64,000 nt of DNA from Oceanobacillus senegalensis (GCF_900176885.1 NZ_LT839648.1:3703297-3767296); one strand, 5' to 3'. Shown: positions 8,420 through 18,406, counted from the stretch's first letter. Numbers and translations are program-made. The notes: generated by a model not told the origin, from the sequence alone.

Positions 8420-9649
8420 CTATGCTCTAATCCATTTCCAAATCTCCCCAGGGGTTGCATTTTTCCCGTACATAAGAATGCCAACTTTAAATATTTTCCC
8501 TGCAAGTTTCATGAATAATAGAATGCTAACGATTAATATTGCTAGGGAAATAATGATTTCCACCCAAGGCCATGAGTCCAAAATGGATAAGCGTAGAAGT
8601 AATACACCTGAAGAGGTAAATGGAATATATGACCCAATTTGTGCCCACATTCCTGATGGGTCGCTTATTACTGGACCAATAAATATAAACGTTGCAAATG
8701 GCAGCATCATAACTAATCCCTGGAAGTTTCCAGCAGTTGAAATATCAGACATCGTTGCGCCAATTCCAACGAATATGGATGCGAAAAGTAAATACCCGAG
8801 TATGGCAATAAATATAAAGAGTAAAAGCTCAGGGACAAATAGATGCTCCCAAATTGGAAGATCCATTCTCCAAGCTACAACCGGTAAGACAACGATAATA
8901 GAGACGATGGTTTGAATGATTCCTAGTACAAAATAACCGATAATTTTCCCTTGCATTAAATCAGTTGGTGTAATGGAAGATAGTATAATTTCCGCAATTT
9001 TATCCTTCTTTTCTTGTGAGGCACTTTGGAAAATAGCCATACCGGTAAATACAATAGATAAAAATATGAATCCAGCAAAAGCACCTGGTATGATTTTATT
9101 GAGAGAAATATTTGGCTCTATATCGGCTTGCTCGGATTCGGATGTTTGCTGTGCAGTAAATTTTTCAAACGTAATGTTGCTTGATATAACAGCTAATTGT
9201 TCACTTGATAGACCAAGCTGTTCCATTTGATGTGCCTTTATAGTGTTCTTTAAAACCTGTAATTGATCGAAGAAAAAAGGTACGGTTTCTTCGCTCGTAT
9301 AAACGGGAATAATACCATTTTTCAAGGCTTCATTCGTTAAAAACAGGTAGGCGGTATTCTCACTAGACTCTAGCTCACCTGCCACATCTTCTTCACGAAT
9401 ATCTGTCTGGTGAATATTCCAGTTGAAACCAGATGCGGCTTCCTCTATACTAGAATAGACATTTAATTGATCATGAATAAATATGTCCATGGCTTCACTA
9501 TTTGCTTCATCTGAATCATTCCCAAATATACTACCTAAAAACATAAATCCTACAATAAAGATGGGGGTAAGAAATAGACCGATAAGATAGGTCTTGTTTT
9601 TCATATTTCGTTTGATTTCCCATTTAGCAACCTTCATAGAGTTACGCAT
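8420..9649 (-). CDS. ABC-2 type transporter permease (NatB/YhaP-like)
   Basis: 409 aa. One N-terminal helix (about residues 20-42) is followed by a large extracytoplasmic domain of roughly 135 residues and then five or six C-terminal helices, the typical NatB/YhaP layout of the ABC-2_3 family. With the ATPase encoded just upstream it forms an exporter; NatAB exports sodium, but the substrate here is not shown. I start at ATG 9649, nine bases after GGAGGAGG; the GTG at 9658 abuts that site. The start overlaps the end of the ATPase gene by 8 bp. Confidence 0.86.
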   Translation of the reverse strand: MRNSMKVAKWEIKRNMKNKTYLIGLFLTPIFIVGFMFLGSIFGNDSDEANSEAMDIFIHDQLNVYSSIEEAASGFNWNIHQTDIREEDVAGELESSENTAYLFLTNEALKNGIIPVYTSEETVPFFFDQLQVLKNTIKAHQMEQLGLSSEQLAVISSNITFEKFTAQQTSESEQADIEPNISLNKIIPGAFAGFIFLSIVFTGMAIFQSASQEKKDKIAEIILSSITPTDLMQGKIIGYFVLGIIQTIVSIIVVLPVVAWRMDLPIWEHLFVPELLLFIFIAILGYLLFASIFVGIGATMSDISTAGNFQGLVMMLPFATFIFIGPVISDPSGMWAQIGSYIPFTSSGVLLLRLSILDSWPWVEIIISLAILIVSILLFMKLAGKIFKVGILMYGKNATPGEIWKWIRA

Positions 9650-10574
9650 GTTCAGCACCCTCCTCCACTAGTAAATTTTTATCTGTAGCTATATCAATGA
9701 AGATTTCATGGAGTGAAATCCGGTGTATCTTTAGCTCATGAATCGTAGTTTCATTTGGAAGTTGTTTTAACCATGTCGTTGGATTGACATCTTTATCTAA
9801 ATAGAGAATAGAGGTATCTCCATTTTGTTCAACCCTTTGAACGTTAGGAATGTTTTCCAAGGTGGAAGGGCGGTTTTTCCCGTGAATGGTACACTTGAAA
9901 TTCGCATATTCCGTCTTCACCTCATCTAAGGTTCCGTAAATTACCTTTTGTCCTCGTTGAATCATGAATACACGGTCACACATTTCTTCAACTAAATTCA
10001 TTTGATGGGAGGATAGGAGAATGGCAGTCCCATTATTTGCGAGATTTCTAATCTCCTCCTTGAATAATTCCTGACTTACCGGGTCAAGCCCAGAAAAAGG
10101 CTCATCTAAAATTAATAGTTCAGGTTCATGGATAATCGAGGAAATAAATTGTACTTTCTGTCCCATTCCTTTGGATAGTTCATCCATAGATACTTTTTCT
10201 TTCCCCTCTAAATCAAATTTTTTCAAGTATAAAAGAGCTCGTTCCTTCGCTTTATCGAGAGGATAATCTTTTAATTCGGCTAAATAAAGTAGAATATCCA
10301 TGACTTTTACATTCTTATATAGCCCACGTTCCTCTGGTAAGTACCCAATTTTATTTCGAGGAATGCCTTTTCCGTTATGTTGGTGAAAGGTGATGGATCC
10401 TTCATCAGGATACATAATTCCCATGATATTTCGGATGGTTGTTGATTTGCCGGCACCATTAGGACCAAGTATGGCCATAATTTCCCCTTTACGTACCTCG
10501 AAGGAAATACCTTTTAGTACATCTTTTTCTTTGAATGACTTCTTTAGTCCTTCAACCGTTAATAAAACTTCCAT
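9642..10574 (-). CDS. ABC transporter ATP-binding protein (NatA/YhaQ-like)
   Basis: 310 aa. Walker A GPNGAGKST is at about residues 36-44. A degenerate signature LSKGMGQKVQ and Walker B LLILDEPFSGLD follow, with the switch His in SSHQM. The region after residue 215 is a DUF4162-like C-terminal domain, as in YhaQ. The LSKGMGQK signature is characteristic of this exporter group. AAGGGAG lies upstream of the ATG. It forms a two-gene operon with the overlapping permease gene and is likely to drive efflux. Confidence 0.88.
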   Translation of the reverse strand: MEVLLTVEGLKKSFKEKDVLKGISFEVRKGEIMAILGPNGAGKSTTIRNIMGIMYPDEGSITFHQHNGKGIPRNKIGYLPEERGLYKNVKVMDILLYLAELKDYPLDKAKERALLYLKKFDLEGKEKVSMDELSKGMGQKVQFISSIIHEPELLILDEPFSGLDPVSQELFKEEIRNLANNGTAILLSSHQMNLVEEMCDRVFMIQRGQKVIYGTLDEVKTEYANFKCTIHGKNRPSTLENIPNVQRVEQNGDTSILYLDKDVNPTTWLKQLPNETTIHELKIHRISLHEIFIDIATDKNLLVEEGAEHA

Positions 10575-10949
10575 TCTCGTACAAAACTCCCTTCAAATTC
10601 GATTTAATGTCTATACGAAGCTAATAAATCTTATAACAGTAGTAATACGGATAGAGTGGAAAAAGGTTTCTAAAAAGAGCTTTTATCTCGTTAATAAATC
10701 TTTTAAGAGAAGCTTTCCCATTAAATAGGATATATAATATGTATTTAAGGTCCTCGTCCAAATGTTGTCCTTTTATTTCTATAGCATGTTCACAATCCTT
10801 TCAATACTTTGTTAACAAATTGTGAAATGGTGAGCAATAGTGTTTTCCAAGAGGCTGAAGCATGGTATGATACAAGTGTAGTAAGGTTAAACACAAAACA
10901 ACTTGTGAATTAATGAGCAGGTTGTACAATAGAAAAGGAGATGTTTACT
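10575..10949. promoter_or_regulatory. Intergenic region with paired TTGTGAA-containing repeats upstream of doxX
   Basis: Two similar sites occur at 10820-10836 and 10903-10919. Both read TTGTGAA, then T, then TGAGCA, and they are 83 bp apart. TTGTGAA is the half-site of the redox repressor Rex, but the second half is poor, so the identity is only a suggestion. A TATGAT -10-like box lies near 10865. No gene is seen. Confidence 0.35.
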
Positions 10950-11465
10950 ATGTTAATGGACTTTATTAGAAATAACAAAGTAGTTGCAGCTATTTTAACG
11001 GTATTACGCGTTTATATAGGATATACATGGTTCGTGGGTGGTTTAGGAAAAATAACAAGTGGTGGATTTGATGCAAGTGGATTTATCCAAGGAGCGATTG
11101 CTAGTGCTGGGGGAGAACATCCTGCCGTCCAGGGCTGGTGGGCAGCATTTCTAGAAACGGTAGCATTACCGAATGCAGGTATCTTTAGCTTCCTCGTTAT
11201 GTGGGGTGAAGTATTAGTTGGACTAGCACTTATCTTAGGTATTTTTACAAACTTCGCCGCATTAATGGGAATTACCATGAACTTTGCTTTCCTATTCAGT
11301 GGGACGGTAAGTACAAATGCACAAATGGTATTAATGACTATTTTCTTACTTGTAGCAGGATACAATGCAGGACGTTATGGCTTAGATAGATGGGTCATTC
11401 CATTCCTAAAGGAACGTACACCAATGTTCAAAAACAAAGGGAAAAAAGAAGTCGTTCCTGCTTAG
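10950..11465 (+). CDS. DoxX family membrane protein
   Basis: 171 aa with four predicted helices. The N-terminal LRVYIGYTWFVGGLGKI motif and the central MWGEVLVGLALILGIF are typical of the DoxX/DoxD family (PF07681). Family members have been connected to thiosulfate oxidation or redox homeostasis, but no function can be assigned here. I use ATG 10950, nine bases after AAGGAG; the in-frame ATG at 10941 touches that site. The C-terminal tail is basic. It is monocistronic with a downstream terminator. Confidence 0.82.
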   Translation: MLMDFIRNNKVVAAILTVLRVYIGYTWFVGGLGKITSGGFDASGFIQGAIASAGGEHPAVQGWWAAFLETVALPNAGIFSFLVMWGEVLVGLALILGIFTNFAALMGITMNFAFLFSGTVSTNAQMVLMTIFLLVAGYNAGRYGLDRWVIPFLKERTPMFKNKGKKEVVPA

Positions 11466-11570
11466 GTAATGGTACGTGATTACCGCTATAGAAAGCTATT
11501 TTTCGGAGTAGAATTCAACAATGCCACCTTTATTTCATCTATAAGGCTAACCAAATTTGAAAACAGCTTA

Positions 11571-11609
11571 AAGGGCTTGACCTACTTATTAAAGGTCAGC
11601 CCTTTTTCG
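11571..11609 (+). terminator. Terminator after doxX
   Basis: The stem GGGCTTGACCT/AGGTCAGCCC, with one bulged T, is followed by TTTTTCG. Confidence 0.65.
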
Positions 11610-11622
11610 TTTCCATCATCAT

Positions 11623-11793
11623 GTATCACAGGTTAAGGGCAGTAATACCCAGCCTTAAAAATGGAAGAAAAACCAATTCCTCAAATACGTAGTTCTTAGG
11701 AGGCGTAGCAAAAGACGCTGCGACTTTAGCCTTTGTTCCTTTTTTTAGTGTGGGGGTGAAAGATACCCCCTACAGATAGAAAACTCACTTTAT
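11623..11793 (+). repeat. Dispersed repeat, family B, copy 2 (with insertion)
   Basis: It begins TATCACAGGTTAAGGGCAGT and ends GAAAACTCACTTTAT. Between the conserved segments there is about 65 bp not found in the other copies, including GGCGTAGCAAAAGACGCTGC, and this accounts for its 171-bp length. Confidence 0.7.
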
Positions 11794-11874
11794 ATCCTCC
11801 TCTAGTTGTAGATGTTTAAACAAGCCCAAAATGGTGAAAAATGGTAGTAATTAAAATGGGAGGGAAATGGATAG

Positions 11875-12465
11875 ATGAAAAAAATATCGACAACAATAGG
11901 AATCCTATGCTTGCTTTTACTAGCTGCATGTAACCAAGAGGAAACAGAGGATACGAATCAGCAAATTTCCAATATAAATAGTGAAGAAGAGCATCAGCCA
12001 GTTAATGCAATAAAGGAATCGGATGTACTTGTAGATTTGAAAAATGCAGAAGGTGATAAGGTTGCTCAAGCCTCCTTAGTGGAAACCGATTCGGGTGTAA
12101 ATATTGCTTTAAAGGGAAACAACTTACCTCCTGGTGTACATGGCTTTCATATTCATGAGAATGGTTTGTGTGAAGCACCGGATTTTAAATCTGCTGGAGG
12201 TCATTTTAATCCATTTGGAAAAAAACATGGATTTGATCATCCAGAGGGTAGGCATGCCGGTGACTTAGAGAATATTGAAGTAGCTAATAATGGAGATATA
12301 TACACAGAGGTTCGAGCTGATTTGGTAACTCTGGAAAAAAACAAAAGAAACTCGCTTCTAAAAGAAGGTGGAACAGCGTTAGTCATTCATTCTGAAGCAG
12401 ATGACTATAAATCACAGCCTTCAGGTAATGCAGGGAGTCGAATTGCATGTGGAGTTATAAAGTGA
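11875..12465 (+). CDS. sodC: Lipoprotein Cu,Zn superoxide dismutase
   Basis: 196 aa. The lipobox LAAC has Cys19, so the enzyme is anchored outside the membrane. The SodC fold has HGFHIHENGLC (two copper His, first disulfide Cys), SAGGHFNP (bridging His), KKHG and RHAGDLEN (zinc His, His, Asp), ALVIHSEADDY (fourth copper His) and GSRIACGVI (Arg and second Cys). All metal ligands are thus present, unlike what is reported for B. subtilis YojM, where copper ligands are replaced. It should dismutate superoxide at the cell surface. Length equals that of YojM. Start has GGGAGGG upstream. Confidence 0.9.
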   Translation: MKKISTTIGILCLLLLAACNQEETEDTNQQISNINSEEEHQPVNAIKESDVLVDLKNAEGDKVAQASLVETDSGVNIALKGNNLPPGVHGFHIHENGLCEAPDFKSAGGHFNPFGKKHGFDHPEGRHAGDLENIEVANNGDIYTEVRADLVTLEKNKRNSLLKEGGTALVIHSEADDYKSQPSGNAGSRIACGVIK

Positions 12466-12590
12466 GGAAGGTCTATAGCTAGACGTGATGAGTGTTAACA
12501 ATCCTAAGTAGGGGTTTTACAGACCCTTTATCACATGGTAAAGTAGTATAATCAATGTAGCATATCATCTATGTAACACTCATAAGTATG

Positions 12591-12637
12591 AAGAGCGGTG
12601 TACCTTTACGAAGGTTCACTGCTCTTTCGCTTTTTAC
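12591..12637 (+). terminator. Terminator after sodC
   Basis: A long stem with AAGAGC…ACCT pairing to AGGT…GCTCTT (two mismatches) is followed by TCGCTTTTT. A TATAAT at 12674-12679 further on may belong to the MFS gene promoter. The remainder of 12466-12811 shows nothing else. Confidence 0.6.
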
Positions 12638-12811
12638 TATTCTGAATTGTTATGTATTTCAATCCTAATCATGTATAATAAGGGCAAGTAACTTGAAAAT
12701 TATATGGATCGATAAACTAGATGTTGGGCAGCGAATACTCTTCTGTTTTAAGAGAATCACTGCCCATTCCTACGTGATAAATTTCAATTATGGAAGGAAA
12801 GGGAGAAGAGG

Positions 12812-14005
12812 ATGGAGACAGCGACAAAGGTTCACTTCAAACCGGAAAAGGAGAAAATTTGGACCCGTGACTTTGTATTAATTTGTTTAGCTAACTTTTT
12901 TGTGTTTTTAGGATTTCAAATGACATTGCCGACTATCCCATTATTTGTAAAGGAATTAGGTGGTGGGGATCAGTTAGTTGGTGCGGTGGTTGGTATATTT
13001 ACTTTTTCTGCACTACTTATTCGTCCATATGCTGGGCATGCCCTTGAATCAAAGGGAAGAGGATTTGTTTTTTTATTAGGTTTAGCTATTTTTGTCGTGT
13101 TTGTAGGGGCCTTTGCTTTTGTTGCCAGTATTGTTCTGTTATTTTTAATTCGAATTATTCAAGGAGTGGGATGGGGTTTTTCCACAACAGCAGGTGGGAC
13201 AGTAGCGACAGATATTATTCCGCCAAAGCGACGAGGGGAAGGGTTAGGTTATTTTGGTTTATCAGGTAATATTGCCCTTGCATTTGGGCCATCCTTGGGA
13301 TTAGCACTAGTCGGTGTCATATCCTTTACACAACTGTTTTTAATTTGTGCTGGAATGGGGCTTGTAGCACTTTTATTGGCATCAAGAATTCAATATAAAA
13401 AGGTGGAACATTCTGAGCATAAAACGGCGACCATACAATTGGACCTTTTTGAAAAGTCAGCGATAAAACCTTCCATATTATTATTTTTTATTACCTTTAC
13501 ATTTGGCGGTATCGCTACTTTTCTTCCGTTACATACGATGGAAAAAGGTATTGACGGCATTGGGTTATATTTTCTTATCTATGCGATATTTCTAATGATA
13601 TCGAGAACGTTTGCAGGGAAAATCTATGACAGAAAAGGTCATCTTTATGTGTTTCTTCCAGGTACCGTACTTATATTTACGGCGATGTTGTTCCTAGCAT
13701 GGATTCCGAATACAACGGTTTTGCTAATAGGTGCTGCTTTATATGGGCTTGGATTTGGGTCGGTACAGCCTGCACTTCAAGCATGGGCGGTCGAAAAGTC
13801 TCCAAATAATCGAAAGGGAATGGCGAATGCAACGTTCTTCTCATTCTTTGATTTAGGAATTGGGATTGGTGCTATTCTATTTGGACAAATTGCGTTATTT
13901 GGTTATGCAACTATCTATTTGACATCAGCAGGATCCGTCCTTCTCTCCATGATTTTATACGTGTATCTTTATATGAGGGCAAAGAAAGTGGTAAATGAAT
14001 CGTGA
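12812..14005 (+). CDS. MFS transporter
   Basis: 397 aa with twelve predicted helices. The N-terminal half carries FLGFQMTLPTIPLFVKELGG and, between helices 2 and 3, a short loop RPYAGHALESKGR resembling the MFS motif G-x-x-x-D-R/K. It looks like the YfkF/YwoG-type group of putative drug or metabolite exporters; substrate unknown. The start ATG has GGGAG upstream. The following membrane-protein gene begins 26 nt after its stop and is probably cotranscribed. Confidence 0.82.
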   Translation: METATKVHFKPEKEKIWTRDFVLICLANFFVFLGFQMTLPTIPLFVKELGGGDQLVGAVVGIFTFSALLIRPYAGHALESKGRGFVFLLGLAIFVVFVGAFAFVASIVLLFLIRIIQGVGWGFSTTAGGTVATDIIPPKRRGEGLGYFGLSGNIALAFGPSLGLALVGVISFTQLFLICAGMGLVALLLASRIQYKKVEHSEHKTATIQLDLFEKSAIKPSILLFFITFTFGGIATFLPLHTMEKGIDGIGLYFLIYAIFLMISRTFAGKIYDRKGHLYVFLPGTVLIFTAMLFLAWIPNTTVLLIGAALYGLGFGSVQPALQAWAVEKSPNNRKGMANATFFSFFDLGIGIGAILFGQIALFGYATIYLTSAGSVLLSMILYVYLYMRAKKVVNES

Positions 14006-14031
14006 TTTTCTAATGAGAGGATACAACAAAC

Positions 14032-14754
14032 ATGAATGCAATAGGAATTTTTATTCTAACGGCAGCGGTAACCTTTATGTATATTGCTGCCTTTCTTATT
14101 TTTAAAAGGCGGAAATACATCTTTATATCTGGAATGAGAAATCGTACGGATGAAGAAATAAAAAAGCTGGAGAAGTCTGGGTACCTAAAAGCGGCGGGAA
14201 AGTTGTATGTCGTGACAGCTGTTCTATTAACCATTGGACTATTACTGACGGTGCTTGAGATTCCATATGGTTTTGAGATAGCTGTTGGTATTACGGTATT
14301 GGTATTTATTATCGGCTATATTTATATACAGAAATATGAAATGAAGGAAAGGCGGAAAAGTGCTTATATATCTAGTGTTATTACTGCTTTCATCACCATT
14401 GGGATAATTGGCTATATTATCAGTAGGGCATTTTTGGCGAATGAGTTGATGGTGTTAGAGGATGATTTAGAAATAACAGGCCCCTATGGCACAGAGATAA
14501 ATATCGAAAGTATACAAGAAATAGAACTTCTCGACAAACTTCCAGCGATAAACTTACGTACAAATGGTTATAAAGTGGGAGAACGTTTAATGGGGCATTT
14601 TCAAGTAGAAGAGTATGGAGCAGTCACGCTTTATATTCATGGAGGAAATCGTCCGTATTTATTGATTAAGCATAATGATTCTTATACGTTAATAAACAGT
14701 AAGAAAGAGGAAGAAACCATTGATTGGTATGAACAGCTAAAAGAAAAGATATAG
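14032..14754 (+). CDS. DUF3784-like membrane protein with PH-like C-terminus
   Basis: 240 aa of unknown function. The N-terminal third matches the pattern of DUF3784 (helix, FISGMRNRTDEEIKKLEKSGY, helix). Four predicted helices lie within about residues 1-140. After residue 145 comes a soluble β-rich segment (ITGPYGTEINIESIQEIELL…) resembling the bacterial PH-like domains found after membrane anchors. It lies close behind the MFS gene. Its TAG stop is the first part of a family A repeat, so the transcript ends in that hairpin. Confidence 0.65.
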   Translation: MNAIGIFILTAAVTFMYIAAFLIFKRRKYIFISGMRNRTDEEIKKLEKSGYLKAAGKLYVVTAVLLTIGLLLTVLEIPYGFEIAVGITVLVFIIGYIYIQKYEMKERRKSAYISSVITAFITIGIIGYIISRAFLANELMVLEDDLEITGPYGTEINIESIQEIELLDKLPAINLRTNGYKVGERLMGHFQVEEYGAVTLYIHGGNRPYLLIKHNDSYTLINSKKEEETIDWYEQLKEKI

Positions 14755-14891
14755 AGACTGGGACATAACTAAAGTATTTAACTCAAAAGAACGAACAACG
14801 TATTATTTAGTGAAGTATATTTCCACAGCGGTTTTTATCCACCAATCGTGTTCGACTTTTTTTAGAGAAAATACTTTTGTTCCAGTCTTTT
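14753..14891 (+). repeat. Dispersed ~140-bp hairpin repeat, family A, copy 2
   Basis: It starts within the upstream stop codon as AGAGACTGGGACATAACT and ends CTTTTGTTCCAGTCTTTTAT. The outer arms pair (AGACTGG/CCAGTCT). It is highly similar to 39196-39333 and, inverted, to 1352-1496. The T-rich right end suggests it works as a terminator. Confidence 0.82.
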
Positions 14892-15057
14892 ATTGATGTA
14901 TTTATGTATAATCTACTAATTTACATCCTATCCTAGTTATTAGAGCAAATGTCATAGTTTTCATAGCGAATGGTTTAAAAACAGTTGATTCTCGTTTAAA
15001 ATAGAGGGTAGTAACGTAAATATAAACGAGAGATCTAGAAGGTAGGTTGCTAGTGTT

Positions 15058-18000
15058 TTGAAAAGACTTAGTGATATCAATCTCCAAAAATTATTTCCAT
15101 CAGTTATTTATAGAAGAGGGCTAGAATATTTTAAACAAAATAAAGTAAGTGACCTTTTATTTGATATTAACTATAATGTTTGGACTGCAACGGTTCATGG
15201 AGCGGAGGATTATTTTGTTGAAATTAATACGTCTGAAATAGAAAAAGGATCGGTTGAAACATATTGTGATTGTCCAGCATTTGATACGTTTGGTTCTTGT
15301 AAGCATATTGTTGCAACCTTAATTAGCGTTGCGAATAAGGAATCCAACAATAACAGCTTTCATTCCACAACGTATGACTATCAATTAACGGATCGCTTTA
15401 TGCAGGCGTTAAGTGCAGCCGACCAGTCGGATAGAAACAAAGAAATTTTACCAGACAGAACACCGATGCAGGTAGAGTATTATTGTAAATGGTCCTATAA
15501 TCGAAATATAGTGATTGAGTTGAAGGCAGGAGAATCCCATCGTTATGTAGTGAAGGATGCCTTTGACTTTTTGCGTGATGTGTTACAAGGAAGAGAATAT
15601 TTTTTTACAAAGAAATTCACCTATAGTCCAGACAGTCATTACTTCTTGAAAAGGGATCTAGACATATTTGAGATGCTTTACTCCATACGGAAAAACGAGG
15701 AAGTCTATGATGGATTTCATTTTCATCATTATCAAAGCAATGTCAATGACAAAAGAGCAATTGTCATCCCGCCATATATGATAAAGGAACTACTAGAAAA
15801 GCTTGTAGATAGAGACCTTGTAGTAGATTCGCGTCAGAAGACCTATGAACATATTAGTATTGAAAAGGGCATTCTACCATTTCAATTCTCATTAACGAAA
15901 AACGAACGGGATGATTTATTATTATCCATGGATGATATACAAGATGCATATTATTTCAAACATTATGAGCTACTTTTTTCTCAAGGGGTGTTCTATTACC
16001 CGAAAAAAGAACAGATCCCTATCATTGAACAGATTGTCGGATTTGGGATGGAGGATTTAAATCTGCCCATTACGAGACAGCAAGCGGATACGTTTGTGTC
16101 AGAGGTTCTACCTTCGTTGAGAAAGTTAGGGGACGTAGAGGCTTCAGAAAAGGTAAAATCTGAAATTATTCAATATCCTTTACGTGCGAAACTCTATCTG
16201 GAAGTGAAGGATGATTGGATTGTGGGGAACTTGGAATATCACTATGGAGAACACTTAATAGACCCGTTTAACGGTACAAGGGACCAAAGTGATGTCATCA
16301 TTATCCGGGATGTTGAAAAAGAGCAATACATTATGCAACTTATTGAACATGCTAACTTCCATTATAATGGCAGAGATCTATATATTGAAACGGATGAAGA
16401 AGAATTATATGATTTCCTTTACCATGTCATGCCACTTTTAGATAAGGAAGTTGAGTTATTCTTATCAACTGAAATTCGCAACCTGTTCGTTGAAAATCAC
16501 ACAGCGCCTAGTACGAGTGTACGACTAGAATCCTCCTCTAACTTATTAGAGATTGGTTTCGACATCGATGGGGTGGATGACTCCGAAATCAACCAAATTT
16601 TAGATGCTGTCATAGAAAAGAAACGGTATTATCGGTTACCAGATGGAGCATTACTTTCTTTAGAAGGAGAGGAGTTCCATTCGTTAAATCAACTTTTCCA
16701 AGACCTAGATATTCATAAATCAGATATCCAGGACGGTCAAGTTCAAATGCCTGTTTATCGTGGGACACAGTTGGATGAGCTCATTCAAATGGATAAAAGC
16801 TATGACCCGGCATTTCGAAAGCTATTACATCAACTGAAGTCACCTGAGGAACAGGTATATGATTTGCCAGATAACCTACATGCGGATCTTAGAAGTTACC
16901 AAATGACCGGATATCAATGGTTTAAGTCTTTAAGTCATTATCATTTAGGTGGCATTTTAGCGGATGATATGGGGTTAGGGAAAACCTTGCAAAGTATTGC
17001 TTATATTGCATCAGAGCCTACGGAACAAGGTCCACATTTAATTGTTGCACCATCATCTGTTGTATATAATTGGAAAAATGAGCTGAATAAATTTGCACCA
17101 ACCTTACACGCAGCCATTATGACAGGAGCGCCAGCTGAACGGCATGAGAAAATGGAAGCTTCCAAAGATATGGATGTTTGGATTACATCGTATGCAACAT
17201 TACGACAAGATATTGATTTTTATCGAGAAATGTCGTTTCAAACGCTAATCTTAGATGAGGCACAATATATTAAAAATTATGCGACCAAAACTTCTCAGGC
17301 AATAAGGGAAGTGAAAGCGACGAGAAGGTTCGCTTTAAGTGGAACACCAATTGAAAATTCCATTGATGAACTATGGGCCATTTTTCAAGTGATTTTGCCG
17401 GGGTTAATGCCAAGTCATCGGAAATTTAAGCAATTGTCCAATGAGAAAATATCGATGATCACAAGGCCATTTATTTTAAGACGGTTGAAAAAAGATGTCT
17501 TAAAGGAACTACCGGAAAAAATAGAATCGGTCCATGTTTCCGAGTTAACGAAGGAACAGAAGGACTTGTATATTGGTTATTTAAGACAGGTACAACAAGA
17601 AGCTGCGCAATCCATAGAGGAAAGTGGATTTAGCCAAAGTCGAATGAAAATTTTAGCTGGGCTAACAAGACTTCGCCAAATCTGTTGTCATCCTTCCATG
17701 TTTATTGAGAATTATGAAGGAAAGTCTGGTAAGATGGAACAACTCATGGATACGGTTAAAAGTGCAGTGGAAAATGGAAAACGTATGCTAATCTTTTCAC
17801 AGTTTACAAGTATGCATGAGCTTATTATCGAGCGATTAGAAAACGAAGGATACGATTACTTTTATCTAAGTGGTCAAACCCATTCCAAGGATCGGGTCGA
17901 GATGAGTGAGAAATTTAATAACGGTGAAAAGAGTATTTTCCTTATTTCCTTGAAAGCTGGGGGAACGGGCTTGAATTTAACTGGAGCGGATACGGTAATT

Positions 18001-18237
18001 CTTTATGATCTGTGGTGGAATCCAGCTGTAGAAGATCAAGCAACAGGACGTGCTTACCGATTTGGACAGAAAAATGTTGTTCAAGTCATCCGATTGGTTA
18101 CGGAGGGTACCATTGAAGAAAAAATTTACGAGTTGCAGCAGAAAAAGCGAGAGCTCATTGACCAAATTATCCAGCCTGGAGAAACCATGCTTTCCAGCTT
18201 AAGTGAAGAAGATGTTCGGGAGTTGTTGAGTATATAA
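15058..18237 (+). CDS. SWIM zinc-finger SNF2-family helicase (YwqA-like)
   Basis: 1059 aa. A SWIM zinc finger comes first (Cys70, Cys72, Cys81, His83 in CDCPAFDTFGSCKH), then a long helicase-associated region (about 100-600). The SNF2 ATPase has motif I DDMGLGKT (about 636-643), DEAQ (about 733), SGTPIENS, then the C-terminal lobe with GTGLNLTGADTVI and QATGRAYRFGQ (about 994). Such proteins translocate on double-stranded DNA and may act in transcription or repair; the role in Bacillaceae is not settled. The start is a TTG with AAGGTAGG about 12 bases upstream, so the exact start is uncertain. Monocistronic. Confidence 0.88.
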   Translation: MKRLSDINLQKLFPSVIYRRGLEYFKQNKVSDLLFDINYNVWTATVHGAEDYFVEINTSEIEKGSVETYCDCPAFDTFGSCKHIVATLISVANKESNNNSFHSTTYDYQLTDRFMQALSAADQSDRNKEILPDRTPMQVEYYCKWSYNRNIVIELKAGESHRYVVKDAFDFLRDVLQGREYFFTKKFTYSPDSHYFLKRDLDIFEMLYSIRKNEEVYDGFHFHHYQSNVNDKRAIVIPPYMIKELLEKLVDRDLVVDSRQKTYEHISIEKGILPFQFSLTKNERDDLLLSMDDIQDAYYFKHYELLFSQGVFYYPKKEQIPIIEQIVGFGMEDLNLPITRQQADTFVSEVLPSLRKLGDVEASEKVKSEIIQYPLRAKLYLEVKDDWIVGNLEYHYGEHLIDPFNGTRDQSDVIIIRDVEKEQYIMQLIEHANFHYNGRDLYIETDEEELYDFLYHVMPLLDKEVELFLSTEIRNLFVENHTAPSTSVRLESSSNLLEIGFDIDGVDDSEINQILDAVIEKKRYYRLPDGALLSLEGEEFHSLNQLFQDLDIHKSDIQDGQVQMPVYRGTQLDELIQMDKSYDPAFRKLLHQLKSPEEQVYDLPDNLHADLRSYQMTGYQWFKSLSHYHLGGILADDMGLGKTLQSIAYIASEPTEQGPHLIVAPSSVVYNWKNELNKFAPTLHAAIMTGAPAERHEKMEASKDMDVWITSYATLRQDIDFYREMSFQTLILDEAQYIKNYATKTSQAIREVKATRRFALSGTPIENSIDELWAIFQVILPGLMPSHRKFKQLSNEKISMITRPFILRRLKKDVLKELPEKIESVHVSELTKEQKDLYIGYLRQVQQEAAQSIEESGFSQSRMKILAGLTRLRQICCHPSMFIENYEGKSGKMEQLMDTVKSAVENGKRMLIFSQFTSMHELIIERLENEGYDYFYLSGQTHSKDRVEMSEKFNNGEKSIFLISLKAGGTGLNLTGADTVILYDLWWNPAVEDQATGRAYRFGQKNVVQVIRLVTEGTIEEKIYELQQKKRELIDQIIQPGETMLSSLSEEDVRELLSI

Positions 18238-18361
18238 GGCATATGAAACATGTGGCGTTAGATATGTGATAAGCGGTCACCCGATTTCTGAGCATGTTGC
18301 TTAGCGAAACGATCATGAGCCTACATGCCAAAAGAGGGGAGCGCCGATAAAATATCCACAG

Positions 18362-18401
18362 AAATAAGCCGGATACCTAAGTTTGGTAACCGGCTTATTT
18401 T
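18362..18401. terminator. Bidirectional terminator between helicase and regulator genes
   Basis: The inverted repeat AAATAAGCCGG-TACC/GGTA-CCGGCTTATTT (small asymmetries) has A-rich and T-rich flanks. It serves the plus-strand helicase gene and the minus-strand regulator gene. Confidence 0.75.
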
Positions 18402-18406
18402 GGACT

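Noticed and set aside
12693-12881. 62-aa frame before the MFS gene
   Set aside because: It has a basic, low-complexity end, no ribosome site, and overlaps the start of a clear MFS gene.
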